Of a stretch of DNA of 64,000 nucleotides, positions 47,973 to 56,458 are shown piece by piece; the stretch's first letter is position 1, and every line of letters begins with the position of its first letter. Position numbers and translations under genes: made by a program. Under the pieces are notes generated by a model. It was not told the origin of the DNA. It saw nothing but the letters and a program-made list of their open reading frames with translations, and did not search any database. Source of the stretch: Marinomonas alcarazii (GTDB lineage: Bacteria > Pseudomonadota > Gammaproteobacteria > Pseudomonadales > Marinomonadaceae). The stretch covers positions 332,576 to 396,575 of the forward strand of contig NZ_QKLW01000002.1 in NCBI RefSeq assembly GCF_003208215.1, written 5' to 3'.

Positions 47973-48932
47973 ATGAAATCGGAATTGGCAACAAAGTTTC
48001 AAGACCCTACACGTGGTATCTACTTTATCGGCACAACGCCACCAAAATCTTCGCTTGAAGAAGAGCAACTCGCACAAGTTAGTCAAAAATTGCTTGAACG
48101 TCTTGATAATATCGACATCGATGGTTTGGTTGTTTACGACATTCAAGATGAAACCAGCCGTATTGATAAACCTCGCCCTTTTCCTTTTATGGAAACTCAC
48201 GATCCGAGAGCTTGGTCTAAACGCCTTCACCAACAGTCTGGAAAACCTGTTATCACTTACAAATCTGTCTCATCTCGTAGCTCAGAAGAGTTTTCAGGTT
48301 GGCTTTCTGAAGCATGGGAACAATACGGCATTCGAGACCTAGTCTTGGTAGGCTCACCTTCTTCCAGTGGCGATATTAAATTGCCACTGCCACAGGCTTA
48401 TGAAACCCTAAAAGCATCTGAACACTCTTTTAATTTGGGCGGTGTCACAATCGCTGAACGCCACGCTAAAAAAGGCGATGAACATTTACGTTTAAGCAAA
48501 AAAACAGAAGCTGGTTGTGAATTTTTCATTTCGCAAGCCGTATATAATCACCAAGCGACAGCAGACCTCATCAGCCGTTACGCAAGAACCTGCAAAGAAA
48601 AGGGTGAAGCACCAAAACGCATCATTCTAACCTTCACACCTTGCGGCAGCGCAAAAACATTAGAGTTCATGGAATGGCTAGGTATTTCGGTACCAGAAGC
48701 AACAAAACACCGTATTTTAGATGCCGAAGCACCACTGGACGAATCCATTAAGATATGTCGAAACGCTTTAGAGCAGATTATCGAAATCGCTTTACCACTA
48801 GGCGTTCCTTTAGGCCTAAACATAGAAAGTTTGACCAACCGCAAAGAAGAAATTGACGCCTCTATTCAGCTATACAAGCTATTAAAGGCGACATTAGACC
48901 TTAAATTAGCAGAGCAATCTCTGATTAAATAA
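47973..48932 (+). CDS. methylenetetrahydrofolate reductase-like protein
   Basis: A 319-residue TIM-barrel protein related to MetF but clearly divergent. Recognisable blocks are YFIGTTPPKSS (where MetF has EFFPPK), GLVVYDIQDETSR, LVLVGSPSS (MetF: a GD motif), GGVTIAERHAKKGDEH and KTEAGCEFFISQAVYN (MetF: AGADFFITQ). The usual MetF flavin-site and catalytic motifs are altered, so it may act on another folate or flavin substrate. Its last eight bases overlap the end of the convergent GT9 gene. The call is to superfamily only. Confidence 0.75.
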   Translation: MKSELATKFQDPTRGIYFIGTTPPKSSLEEEQLAQVSQKLLERLDNIDIDGLVVYDIQDETSRIDKPRPFPFMETHDPRAWSKRLHQQSGKPVITYKSVSSRSSEEFSGWLSEAWEQYGIRDLVLVGSPSSSGDIKLPLPQAYETLKASEHSFNLGGVTIAERHAKKGDEHLRLSKKTEAGCEFFISQAVYNHQATADLISRYARTCKEKGEAPKRIILTFTPCGSAKTLEFMEWLGISVPEATKHRILDAEAPLDESIKICRNALEQIIEIALPLGVPLGLNIESLTNRKEEIDASIQLYKLLKATLDLKLAEQSLIK

Positions 48933-49935
48933 GCGTTTTTAACTTCGCTAAAACAGACTCTACTTTAATATGCTGCATGGCCTTAGGGTCATGCACGCGT
49001 GTTGACCAAGGCAATTCTGCTGCTGGCTTCTGATATTCTTTCTCTACCAGTTCATCGTAAACACTGATCACCTTATCCAAATCGCGGTAAGGCCCAGTAC
49101 GCCGAGGATCGGAGTGCGCATATAACCCCAAAACAGGCGTTCCCACCAGTGTCGCCATGTGTGCAGGCCCAGTGTCTGGAGAGATAACCAAAGCTGCATT
49201 TCTTAACACCGACAACATAATATCCAAGGGTGTTTTCCCAACCAGATTGACAACGTTTTCTGCGCGATCAGCCATGATACTGTTGGCGAAATCCATCTCG
49301 TCTTGGGATGGACCACCCGTCATGACGGGACATATCCCTTTCGCTAATAAATAGTCCAATATTGCTTGATAGCCTTCTATCGTCCAATTACGCTCTGCTT
49401 TGGACGCAGATGGGTTAATCACCACATACTTGGCTGGCAATCCAAATGTTTCAGCAGGCAAAGAAAGCTCGCAAGGCAAAGAAGGCTGATCAACACCAAG
49501 TACACTTGCAATAGATAAAAACGAATCCAGTACATGCTCGCCTTTCGGCTCTGGAGCATACTCATTCACAAACCAATGCTGTCGCTCACGAGAATGTGAC
49601 AAAGCAAAACCTATACGTCGCTTCGCTCGAATCATTCTGGATACCAAACTCGCTCGAATTGACCATTGTAAGTGCAGCAGCACATCAAAGACCTGGCCTT
49701 TTAACTGAGAGCGTAATGCCAACAAACCAGAAAAACCGCTTTTTTTGTCGTATTCAACAACGTCCACACCTTCCAGCAAGCGCACAAGCTTAGCTTCTAA
49801 AGGAGAAGTCACCCAAGTCACTCGCATGGAGGGATAGCGTTTCATAATAGACTGAACCACTGCCATAGCGTGACATACATCCCCCAAAGCGGATAAGCGC
49901 ACTATAGCCAAATGTTGAATATTCTCTTGCTGCAT
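48925..49935 (-). CDS. glycosyltransferase family 9 (LPS heptosyltransferase)
   Basis: Adds heptose to the LPS inner core from ADP-heptose at the cytoplasmic face of the inner membrane. The 336 residues have the GT9 start IVRLSALGDVCHAM, the ADP-heptose site GPSQDEMDFAN and the signature SPDTGPAHMATLVGTPVLGLYAHSDPRRTGP. WaaC-type activity is likely but I do not assign the exact acceptor. The ATG has AGAGGACGAG upstream. It is divergent from kdkA and the lipid A acyltransferase, consistent with a small LPS cluster. Confidence 0.9.
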   Translation of the reverse strand: MQQENIQHLAIVRLSALGDVCHAMAVVQSIMKRYPSMRVTWVTSPLEAKLVRLLEGVDVVEYDKKSGFSGLLALRSQLKGQVFDVLLHLQWSIRASLVSRMIRAKRRIGFALSHSRERQHWFVNEYAPEPKGEHVLDSFLSIASVLGVDQPSLPCELSLPAETFGLPAKYVVINPSASKAERNWTIEGYQAILDYLLAKGICPVMTGGPSQDEMDFANSIMADRAENVVNLVGKTPLDIMLSVLRNAALVISPDTGPAHMATLVGTPVLGLYAHSDPRRTGPYRDLDKVISVYDELVEKEYQKPAAELPWSTRVHDPKAMQHIKVESVLAKLKTLI

Positions 49936-50043
49936 CTCGTCCTCTAGGGCTGCTTAAATTCAGCAAGTATTATAGAATAGTCGCCCTTGAATGTGTCTAA
50001 CTTTGTAGACATAACCCACAGAGATCATGACAAAGCGAGTAAC

Positions 50044-50754
50044 ATGCCACAAGCCATCAAAATATCGCCCAATACAGTGTTACTAAAAAGCGATCCAGAG
50101 CTCCCATTATCCAAGACATGGTTTGATTCTTCATTTTGGCAGTTAGAAGGTGAACTCGCAGGCACAGGCAATGGACGTGGCGCCGTTTGGTTTATCAATA
50201 GTCAATTTGGCAAATTTGTTCTGCGCCGCTATCGGCGTGGCGGCTTGATCGCCAAAATTAACAAAGATCGTTTTTTATTTACAGGCAGAGACCGCACCAG
50301 ACCATGGCTAGAACTCACCCTTTTAGAAACCATGCGCAACTTAGACCTTCCTGTACCACGCCCAATTGCAGGTATCTATTCGGTATCGGCTGGTTTTTAT
50401 CAAGCCTTACTACTAACTGAAACAATACAAGGCGCTAAAGATTTATTCGACATAATAAAAAGTGATCAACAGGCTCAAATTAATTGGAATGACATTGGGC
50501 GAGTAGTAAAACGTTTTCATCAAAATGGCATCTATCATTCTGACCTTAACTGCCACAATATTATGATAGATGAGCAACAGAAAGTTTGGATTATTGACTT
50601 CGATAAGTGTGAGCAAAAAGCGCCTCACTCCAGCTGGATGGAATCCAATGTTGAACGCCTAAAACGCTCACTCGACAAAGAATCCAGCAAACATACAAAT
50701 TTTCGTGTATCAGAAAAGCAATGGCAGGCTTTTTTGGAGGGATACCATGGCTAA
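50044..50754 (+). CDS. kdkA: 3-deoxy-D-manno-octulosonic acid (Kdo) kinase
   Basis: Phosphorylates Kdo in the LPS inner core, known from Haemophilus and Vibrio. The 236 residues show the small-kinase fold: GTGNGRGAVWF near the N-terminus, catalytic loop YHSDLNCHNIMI and metal-binding VWIIDFDKCE. ATG 50044 was chosen; a TTG at 49987 would add 19 residues without family similarity. The ribosome site is weak. It overlaps the following acyltransferase by eight bases, so the two are coupled. Confidence 0.9.
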   Translation: MPQAIKISPNTVLLKSDPELPLSKTWFDSSFWQLEGELAGTGNGRGAVWFINSQFGKFVLRRYRRGGLIAKINKDRFLFTGRDRTRPWLELTLLETMRNLDLPVPRPIAGIYSVSAGFYQALLLTETIQGAKDLFDIIKSDQQAQINWNDIGRVVKRFHQNGIYHSDLNCHNIMIDEQQKVWIIDFDKCEQKAPHSSWMESNVERLKRSLDKESSKHTNFRVSEKQWQAFLEGYHG

Positions 50755-51676
50755 AAAAACGACAACATTAGACAAAAGCATCACAAACTTTTTGGGACCA
50801 AAACACTGGTTAAGTTGGGGCGCGATGGGCGTCGCTTATTTACTCAGCTATTTACCTTGGTGTGGCCAAAAATTTCTGGGTAAAATTCTTGGTACGATAC
50901 ATTACGCTTTAAGTTCAAACCGTAAAAATATTTGCCATGTAAATTTAAAAATTTGCTTTCCTGACATGACGGATGCTGAGCGAACTCGATTAGCCAAAGC
51001 TCATTTCAAAAGCATGGGGATAGGTGTTTTTGAAACGTTTGCCTCTTGGTTTCAAAATCAGAAAAAGTTTCAATCACGAGTCACATTTGAAGGCCAGGAT
51101 GTGATCGATCGCGTTCTAGCCAAAGGTCGCGGCTGCATCCTTATTAGTGGACACTTTTCTTCTCTCGATATTTGTGGAGGCCAAATGCCACGCTTTATCG
51201 ATGTTCATCCGATCTACAAACTACAGAGCAACCCAGTTATGAACTGGGTAATGGAACGTCAACGCCAAGCCATTTTCTCTAAAACTATCGAACGTACTAA
51301 TATGCGCGAAGTGTTGAAATCACTAAAACAGAACAAAGCGGTTTGGTACGCCGTGGACCAAGATTACGGACGTAAAAATTCAGTCTTCGCCCCTTTTTAT
51401 GGTCGTCAATGTGCAACGATCGCCCATATTGGCCGTATAGCTAATATGACCAACGCCCCTGTTGTTCTTTACGACTATGGTAGAACAGAGAAAGGCTTTC
51501 ACTTAAGTCTAACCGAAGTAGAAAACTACCCAACTCAAGATGACGTCGTAAACGCCACTAGAATAAACGAATTGATGGAAGCCATTATCGCTCCCAAAAA
51601 AGAACAATATTTTTGGTCTCACCGACGCTTTAAAACACAGCCTGTACCAGGTGATCCTTCACCTTACAAAAAATAA
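50747..51676 (+). CDS. lipid A biosynthesis acyltransferase (LpxL/HtrB type)
   Basis: Transfers a secondary acyl chain from acyl-ACP to Kdo-lipid IVA at the inner membrane. The 309 residues have an N-terminal membrane segment (about 22-38) and the HX4D catalytic motif at H136-D141 (SGHFSSLD), then VDQDYGRKNSVFAPFYG. Which chain (LpxL or LpxM type) cannot be decided. GGAGG is six bases before the ATG. It overlaps kdkA by eight bases and ends before a hairpin shared with the next gene. Confidence 0.9.
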   Translation: MAKKTTTLDKSITNFLGPKHWLSWGAMGVAYLLSYLPWCGQKFLGKILGTIHYALSSNRKNICHVNLKICFPDMTDAERTRLAKAHFKSMGIGVFETFASWFQNQKKFQSRVTFEGQDVIDRVLAKGRGCILISGHFSSLDICGGQMPRFIDVHPIYKLQSNPVMNWVMERQRQAIFSKTIERTNMREVLKSLKQNKAVWYAVDQDYGRKNSVFAPFYGRQCATIAHIGRIANMTNAPVVLYDYGRTEKGFHLSLTEVENYPTQDDVVNATRINELMEAIIAPKKEQYFWSHRRFKTQPVPGDPSPYKK

Positions 51677-51714
51677 AAAAATAGCCACTAAAGAAACGTC
51701 TTTAGTGGCTATTT
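51675..51714. terminator. terminator between the acyltransferase and the luciferase-like gene
   Basis: The 15-bp stem AAATAGCCACTAAAG / CTTTAGTGGCTATTT has a T run on the minus strand and a weaker one on the plus strand, placed between convergent genes. Confidence 0.85.
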
Positions 51715-51740
51715 ACCTCACCTATAATATTGCTCTTACC

Positions 51741-52724
51741 CTACAAGCTATCCCGAACTTCGGCCATTAGACGCAAAGATTTCAATCTGGCTTCGGAGTC
51801 ATGGATTGGCATAGAGACAATCAATTCATCAACATTTGTTTTTTCTAAGAAACTAGACAGTTGAAAGGCAACCGATGCTTTCGAGCCCACCATAGCGTAT
51901 TGCAACATATGCTCAACCATGTACTTCTCACTAGGCGACCAAATACCATCCATTGTTTCAACAGGCTTAGAGAAAGGCAGGTTGCGGCTACGACGCAAGT
52001 TCACAAACTGCTGCTGTGCTGAGGTAAACAAATATTTTGCCTCTTCATCGGTATCAGCGACGACAGCCATCACCCCCGCCATTGTATGAGGTTTAGACAG
52101 TTGCTCAGACGGTTTAAAGTTACGGCGATATACAGTAAGTGCTTGAATTAACTGATCTGGAGCAAAGTGAGAGGCAAAGGAATAAGGCAAACCAAACTCA
52201 GCGGCAACTTGCGCACTGTATAGACTGGAGCCAAGCATCCATAAAGGAACATGCGTGTTACGCCCAGGAACAGCCAAAACACCCTGATCACCACTGCCAA
52301 GTAAACGCTGCAACTCCAACACATCGTCAGGATAGCTATCAACAGAGGCATCCATATTGCGACGCAAGGCTCTGGCGGTTTGCATGTCTGTACCAGGTGC
52401 TCGCCCTAACCCTAAGTCAACGCGATCAGGATATAACTCAGCCAAAGTACCAAATTGTTCGGCAATAACTAATGGTGAGTGGTTCGGCAGCATCACGCCT
52501 CCCGAACCAATTCGAATTTTCGATGTTGCAGCCCCCAAATAGGACAAGACAACAGATGTAGCGGAACTGGCAACACCCGCCATACCATGATGCTCTGCAA
52601 GCCAGAAGCGAGCATAATCATGATTTTCAGCGGCAACTGCCATTCTACGACTCATCGCCAAGGATTCTGCAACTGAGTGGCCGTCAGCCACTGGTGCTAA
52701 GTCCAATATAGAAAACGGAACCAT
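51741..52724 (-). CDS. LLM-class flavin-dependent oxidoreductase
   Basis: A luciferase-like TIM-barrel monooxygenase of 327 residues, using reduced flavin from a separate reductase. Family features are [63 protein letters not shown] and [11 protein letters not shown]. The substrate is unknown; similarity to alkanal monooxygenase-type proteins does not imply light emission. It lies 118 bases downstream of cti on the same strand. Confidence 0.9.
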   Translation of the reverse strand: MVPFSILDLAPVADGHSVAESLAMSRRMAVAAENHDYARFWLAEHHGMAGVASSATSVVLSYLGAATSKIRIGSGGVMLPNHSPLVIAEQFGTLAELYPDRVDLGLGRAPGTDMQTARALRRNMDASVDSYPDDVLELQRLLGSGDQGVLAVPGRNTHVPLWMLGSSLYSAQVAAEFGLPYSFASHFAPDQLIQALTVYRRNFKPSEQLSKPHTMAGVMAVVADTDEEAKYLFTSAQQQFVNLRRSRNLPFSKPVETMDGIWSPSEKYMVEHMLQYAMVGSKASVAFQLSSFLEKTNVDELIVSMPIHDSEARLKSLRLMAEVRDSL

Positions 52725-52791
52725 AATATTTACCTAATAAAGAATATACCTACTATGTAAGGCGCTTCTTTATCAGTGCAAGGAGACAATC

Positions 52792-52857
52792 ATGCATATA
52801 ATGCAGAAGCGCTTTGCCTTGGCAGCTCTTAAACAAAACAAGCTAGCGGTTTTCTAG
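52792..52857 (+). CDS. candidate small ORF (21 residues) with ideal ribosome site
   Basis: An ATG at 52792 follows AAGGAG with six bases of spacing and encodes MHIMQKRFALAALKQNKLAVF, a basic peptide ending at TAG. The ribosome site and start lie in the loop of an 8-bp inverted repeat (52762-52769 with 52805-52812). It is on the opposite strand to both neighbours and its last 15 bases overlap the end of cti. No relatives are known to me; it may be chance. Confidence 0.3.
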   Translation: MHIMQKRFALAALKQNKLAVF

Positions 52858-55185
52858 ACGGTTATAATCCAAAATACCACTTTCTCTTGGACGATCTTGT
52901 TTATTCAAGTTAGCAATGGCATCACTGACAAACCAAAAATTAGGATGCGTTCTGCGAATACCAAACGTATCCAATAAAACCGAATAATCTTCTGCCGTTT
53001 GCAGGCTGCCCACTTGTTTGGCCCAATCAATCAGCTCGCTCTCTTCTACCTGCATTAAGACATTTGGGTAATCGCCTAACACCCCTTTCACAAGGGTCAC
53101 ACCGTCTTCATCGGGTAATCGCGTCTCTTCTTCATCCAGTAAGCTTGAGATATTCGCATGCGCTTTATTGTGTATCAAACTGATCACTTCAAGCGGAACA
53201 CCTTGCTGTGTAACCAATACCGTGGAGACATTAGGCAAATGAACCAAACCACCACCGCGCACAGCTTGCAGCTTGTATAGCGCCTCACGCTGATCTCGCG
53301 TTAATTTACTTTGTTCTAAGTCATGACTATGATCCAGCACGTTCGATAATTTTTCACGAAGCTTTTCATAGAGTTCTGATTGGTGATCATCCGTTACGTA
53401 CTGCACTTCCGACTGACGACCAACCTTAATATAATCACTGAATATGTAATCCTTGATAATTTGACTTACATCTCGATACCAATACTTGCGAACAGATTCT
53501 CGATCTTCTTTAGGAAGGAAAAGCAAAAAGTTCATTTCGCCTTCCATTCTCAAAAAATCCATATATAAGCGCGTTACAAGCTGATGACCCACGTTGCCAT
53601 AAACATCAAAACCCGCCACCAGAAGGTAATGGATTCGCTCCAATAATGGGTAATCAATCACCCAAGCGGTTTTGGGTTGCTGTCCGACCATGCCTTTTAC
53701 AACGGACGCGTTGTCAAAATGACGGAAAATAGTCAAAGCCGCATTTGTATTAACGCCTTCACCATCCCAAATCAAATCTAAATCCAAAGGCGTATTGTTG
53801 AACCCAGCACTTTCAATCAAAGCCGCTTTGGCAGACAAATATGACTTCTGCTGCTCTGAAAATCTGACCCATGACGCGATAGGCAAGCTATTGCTTGAGG
53901 CAGGTAAATCTAAGCCCTGCACTTGGTCTTCTAAATAATCTGTCGAACCTTTACCGTAGACGACTTCTGGATCAATAAAATACACCCAAAATTGATCATT
54001 GATCACATTTACCGCCACTTGACCACGACAAACAGGGCCTTTTATAAACGACATAATCGTTTTTTGCGAATGATCTAATAAAAAGCGGTAACGAGCATGC
54101 GTAGGTATTTCTTGAAAGGTTTTAAACGGATTCGATGCAATTTCAGGCTCATAACCAGGATCTTTGGTCACGTCGTAATCACTGGAATAAAAATACGATT
54201 GCCAACGAGCATAACGCGCCTCATCCAGCTGCATAGGAATATGGTTCTTTTGTACTTTTACTTCTTGATCTAACCAAAGTCGGTAGTAAACACGCTCCAC
54301 ACCTGGATCATCATAAGGTCGTCGAGTGGCGATTCTCTCAATAGCTTCCCCTGGCGGCGTTTTAGAACGAACAAGTTGAAAACGAAATGCTTCGCCGTCA
54401 TCAAGATACAAGCTATACAAGTAGAGATGCTCGTAAATATAACGCGAGACTAATTGAGTCTTTAAATCATCGCCATTTAACCGAGATTCCCATAGCGCAA
54501 CTTTCTTTTTAAGATCGGCCGGAGCCTGCGCCGCCGCCGGCATTTTCCCTCCAGTGGCTAACCAACGAGATAGCACATCATACTCACTGGGGCTGAGTGC
54601 CGGTAAGCCATAAGGCATTCCCCAGTTTGGGTAGTCTTGTTCAAACTGGTTATACTCTTCCACACTGACACACTGCTGATCACGAGCCAATGAGAAATCA
54701 TATTCATCAGACAATACAGGCTGGGTAAATGAGCCCTGTTTAGCACGTAATGCGATCGCCCTATACAACAAGCTACCTTGTAAATTCGCTGCCGGTGATT
54801 GATCTCTCTCATTTAAGACTGGATGAAAACCTTTTGATCGCCACTCATCAGTGGTATTGGCATCAATAAATAAACGCGTAGGTGAAGAAGCCAACAGGCG
54901 AGTGCCATCGTAAACCAACTCTTTTGAACCGCCTCGCTCAAGACCAGCGGGCGCGGTTAATTTCAACTGACAAGGTGCGTCATAACAGGCATGACAAGAA
55001 ACACAGCGACTATCAAGAATGGGTTTAACGTGTTCATTATAAAAAGCACTGTCTTCTTCGCTAACCTCAACAACACGATGCTGTGAATTTTGTTCGCCGA
55101 ATACCGTGTCAAACTGGTGTGTTGCATAGGCAGCACAGCCCGACACCAATACAATCAAACAAAGAAAAGTCAGCCATCGAGACAT
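52843..55185 (-). CDS. cti: fatty acid cis/trans isomerase Cti
   Basis: Converts cis to trans unsaturated acyl chains of membrane phospholipids, a fast response to solvents, heat and other membrane stress. It is a periplasmic cytochrome-c-type protein. The 780 residues have the heme motif CVSCH at 61-65 followed by ACYDAPCQL, as in Pseudomonas and Vibrio Cti. The signal peptide ends in a lipobox-like LVSGC (C17), so this form may be a lipoprotein. AGAGGA lies upstream of the ATG. It stands alone between terminator-bounded units. Confidence 0.94.
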   Translation of the reverse strand: MSRWLTFLCLIVLVSGCAAYATHQFDTVFGEQNSQHRVVEVSEEDSAFYNEHVKPILDSRCVSCHACYDAPCQLKLTAPAGLERGGSKELVYDGTRLLASSPTRLFIDANTTDEWRSKGFHPVLNERDQSPAANLQGSLLYRAIALRAKQGSFTQPVLSDEYDFSLARDQQCVSVEEYNQFEQDYPNWGMPYGLPALSPSEYDVLSRWLATGGKMPAAAQAPADLKKKVALWESRLNGDDLKTQLVSRYIYEHLYLYSLYLDDGEAFRFQLVRSKTPPGEAIERIATRRPYDDPGVERVYYRLWLDQEVKVQKNHIPMQLDEARYARWQSYFYSSDYDVTKDPGYEPEIASNPFKTFQEIPTHARYRFLLDHSQKTIMSFIKGPVCRGQVAVNVINDQFWVYFIDPEVVYGKGSTDYLEDQVQGLDLPASSNSLPIASWVRFSEQQKSYLSAKAALIESAGFNNTPLDLDLIWDGEGVNTNAALTIFRHFDNASVVKGMVGQQPKTAWVIDYPLLERIHYLLVAGFDVYGNVGHQLVTRLYMDFLRMEGEMNFLLFLPKEDRESVRKYWYRDVSQIIKDYIFSDYIKVGRQSEVQYVTDDHQSELYEKLREKLSNVLDHSHDLEQSKLTRDQREALYKLQAVRGGGLVHLPNVSTVLVTQQGVPLEVISLIHNKAHANISSLLDEEETRLPDEDGVTLVKGVLGDYPNVLMQVEESELIDWAKQVGSLQTAEDYSVLLDTFGIRRTHPNFWFVSDAIANLNKQDRPRESGILDYNRLENR

Positions 55186-55311
55186 TAAAAAGATCCTCTT
55201 GTATATTTCATCTTTTTTTAATCGTGTTATTCAAAGTTAAAAACGCTTCATTTACTAAATATAACACGTCAATGTCATCATTTAGGCTTCATTAAAAAAA
55301 TGTTCTTTTCT

Positions 55312-55338
55312 AAATAAAAAAACGCCTTAAGGCGTTTC
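55312..55338 (-). terminator. terminator after the acidic unknown protein
   Basis: The stem AAACGCC / GGCGTTT with loop TTAA is followed on the minus strand by seven Ts, 42 bases after the stop of the gene at 55380. Confidence 0.78.
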
Positions 55339-55379
55339 TTTATGTGTGATTTTACAAAACAAACTAGGCACTTGTTTGT

Positions 55380-55979
55380 TTATTCGTCATCAACAATACC
55401 ATCATCTGGGTATTCGTCTGACAACTCATAAGAATCATCACCCATATCATCATTAGCCATCAGCAGAGCTTCTTCATAAGCGCCGCCAAATTCAATACGA
55501 GTTATATCATATAAGTCATATTCAAATGTTTCATCGAACCAACGAGCATCAGAACCAATTTCCTCAAGCTCATACGTCACAGAATCGGCACGAACCACAC
55601 GACCAATTTCGCAGCTATCTGGTTCTACTTCTTCACGATGAAGTGTCACCAGTCCAAACTCTTCACTAATATCAATCAACATGACCGCTAAATCATCTAG
55701 ATCAACTTCTGGATCAACAACTTCTTCGCCACGAAGCGACAATACTTTTTTCTGGAAGTCATTAAAGGGAGCAGGATGCGCAAAATCGCTAATATCCTCT
55801 AAAAAGAGAACTTGATAACCATTTAGACGAACACTGTCATCCACTAATTGGAGCAAAACCATTTCTTCGTTGGCATCCACGACAAAACCGTCCGTCCAAC
55901 TATCTGGTCCGTCCAATTCTTCACGAAAAATGCGAACAACATTATTTCGAGTGCGGGCTTTTTCCAATTCGATGAGCAT
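55380..55979 (-). CDS. acidic conserved protein of unknown function
   Basis: I do not recognise a named family. The 199 residues are strongly acidic, without signal peptide or membrane segment. Two beta-rich blocks are visible: residues about 25-65 (GFVVDANEEMVLLQLVDD, then NGYQVLFLEDI) and about 105-165 (GLVTLHREEVEPDSCEIGRVV, then YDLYDITRIEFGG, then YEEALL). Each has the G-x-V ... L ... G-Y ... D-I rhythm of a small barrel such as an Sm-like fold; this is inference only. The last 25 residues are nearly all D, E and S. GGGAG is five bases before the ATG. It lies downstream of ylqF and yacL. Confidence 0.8.
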   Translation of the reverse strand: MLIELEKARTRNNVVRIFREELDGPDSWTDGFVVDANEEMVLLQLVDDSVRLNGYQVLFLEDISDFAHPAPFNDFQKKVLSLRGEEVVDPEVDLDDLAVMLIDISEEFGLVTLHREEVEPDSCEIGRVVRADSVTYELEEIGSDARWFDETFEYDLYDITRIEFGGAYEEALLMANDDMGDDSYELSDEYPDDGIVDDE

Positions 55980-56016
55980 ATCGGCTCCCTAAAAAAACGT
56001 AAAAAAATAAACAACG

Positions 56017-56041
56017 CTAGTGTAAACCTAGCTCGCACTAG
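56017..56041. promoter_or_regulatory. three CTAG sites in helical phase upstream of the acidic protein gene
   Basis: CTAG occurs at 56017, 56028 and 56038, 11 and 10 bp apart, as part of overlapping inverted repeats (GCTAG-N7-CTAGC and CCTAG-N6-CTAGG). The array sits 38-62 bases upstream of the ATG at 55979. CTAG is rare in most gammaproteobacterial DNA and common in operators, so a repressor site is possible. Confidence 0.35.
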
Positions 56042-56066
56042 GAACAACTACTCTGACACTTAAGAA

Positions 56067-56447
56067 TTAATTCAGCACTTCGTGCCAATTCTCAATCATA
56101 TTAATGAGGTCTTCTAAACCACATTCGGCCTGAATACCGTCTGTCGATGTCTGATAAAAGCTGTCTTGTGAATCAAACATGGCTTTTATCTCTTCTTCAG
56201 CTGAATCAAGATCAATTTGTCTAGACACAGACACACCCTCTTCACTGACAATAACGTCAAAAGGGCCATGCTTGAATTCTGTTGTTTCCTTTTCTGTTTC
56301 CGCTAAACGAGCAGCAATTAATACGCGCTGAATGCTTTCAACATCACGCACATACTCAGACACCCATTCCCCAATTGCGGCGAACTCATATCCAGTATAA
56401 ATGCGATACACATTTTCGTCCTGATCAAAGGCAATTTCATAATCCAT
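56067..56447 (-). CDS. YacL/UPF0231 family protein
   Basis: A 126-residue soluble acidic protein resembling E. coli YacL (120 residues): MDYEIAFDQDENVYRIYTGYEFAAIGEWVSE at the start and CGLEDLINMIENWHEVL at the end align with the family. Function unknown. ATG 56447 (MDYE) was chosen over a GTG at 56462, which would overlap ylqF. It starts 11 bases after the ylqF stop, so the two form an operon. Confidence 0.75.
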   Translation of the reverse strand: MDYEIAFDQDENVYRIYTGYEFAAIGEWVSEYVRDVESIQRVLIAARLAETEKETTEFKHGPFDVIVSEEGVSVSRQIDLDSAEEEIKAMFDSQDSFYQTSTDGIQAECGLEDLINMIENWHEVLN

Positions 56448-56458
56448 GACCGTGAACC

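Noticed and set aside
50705..50746. Longer start for the lipid A acyltransferase
   Set aside because: The ATG at 50747 has GGAGG at correct spacing, and the extension lies inside kdkA with no family likeness.
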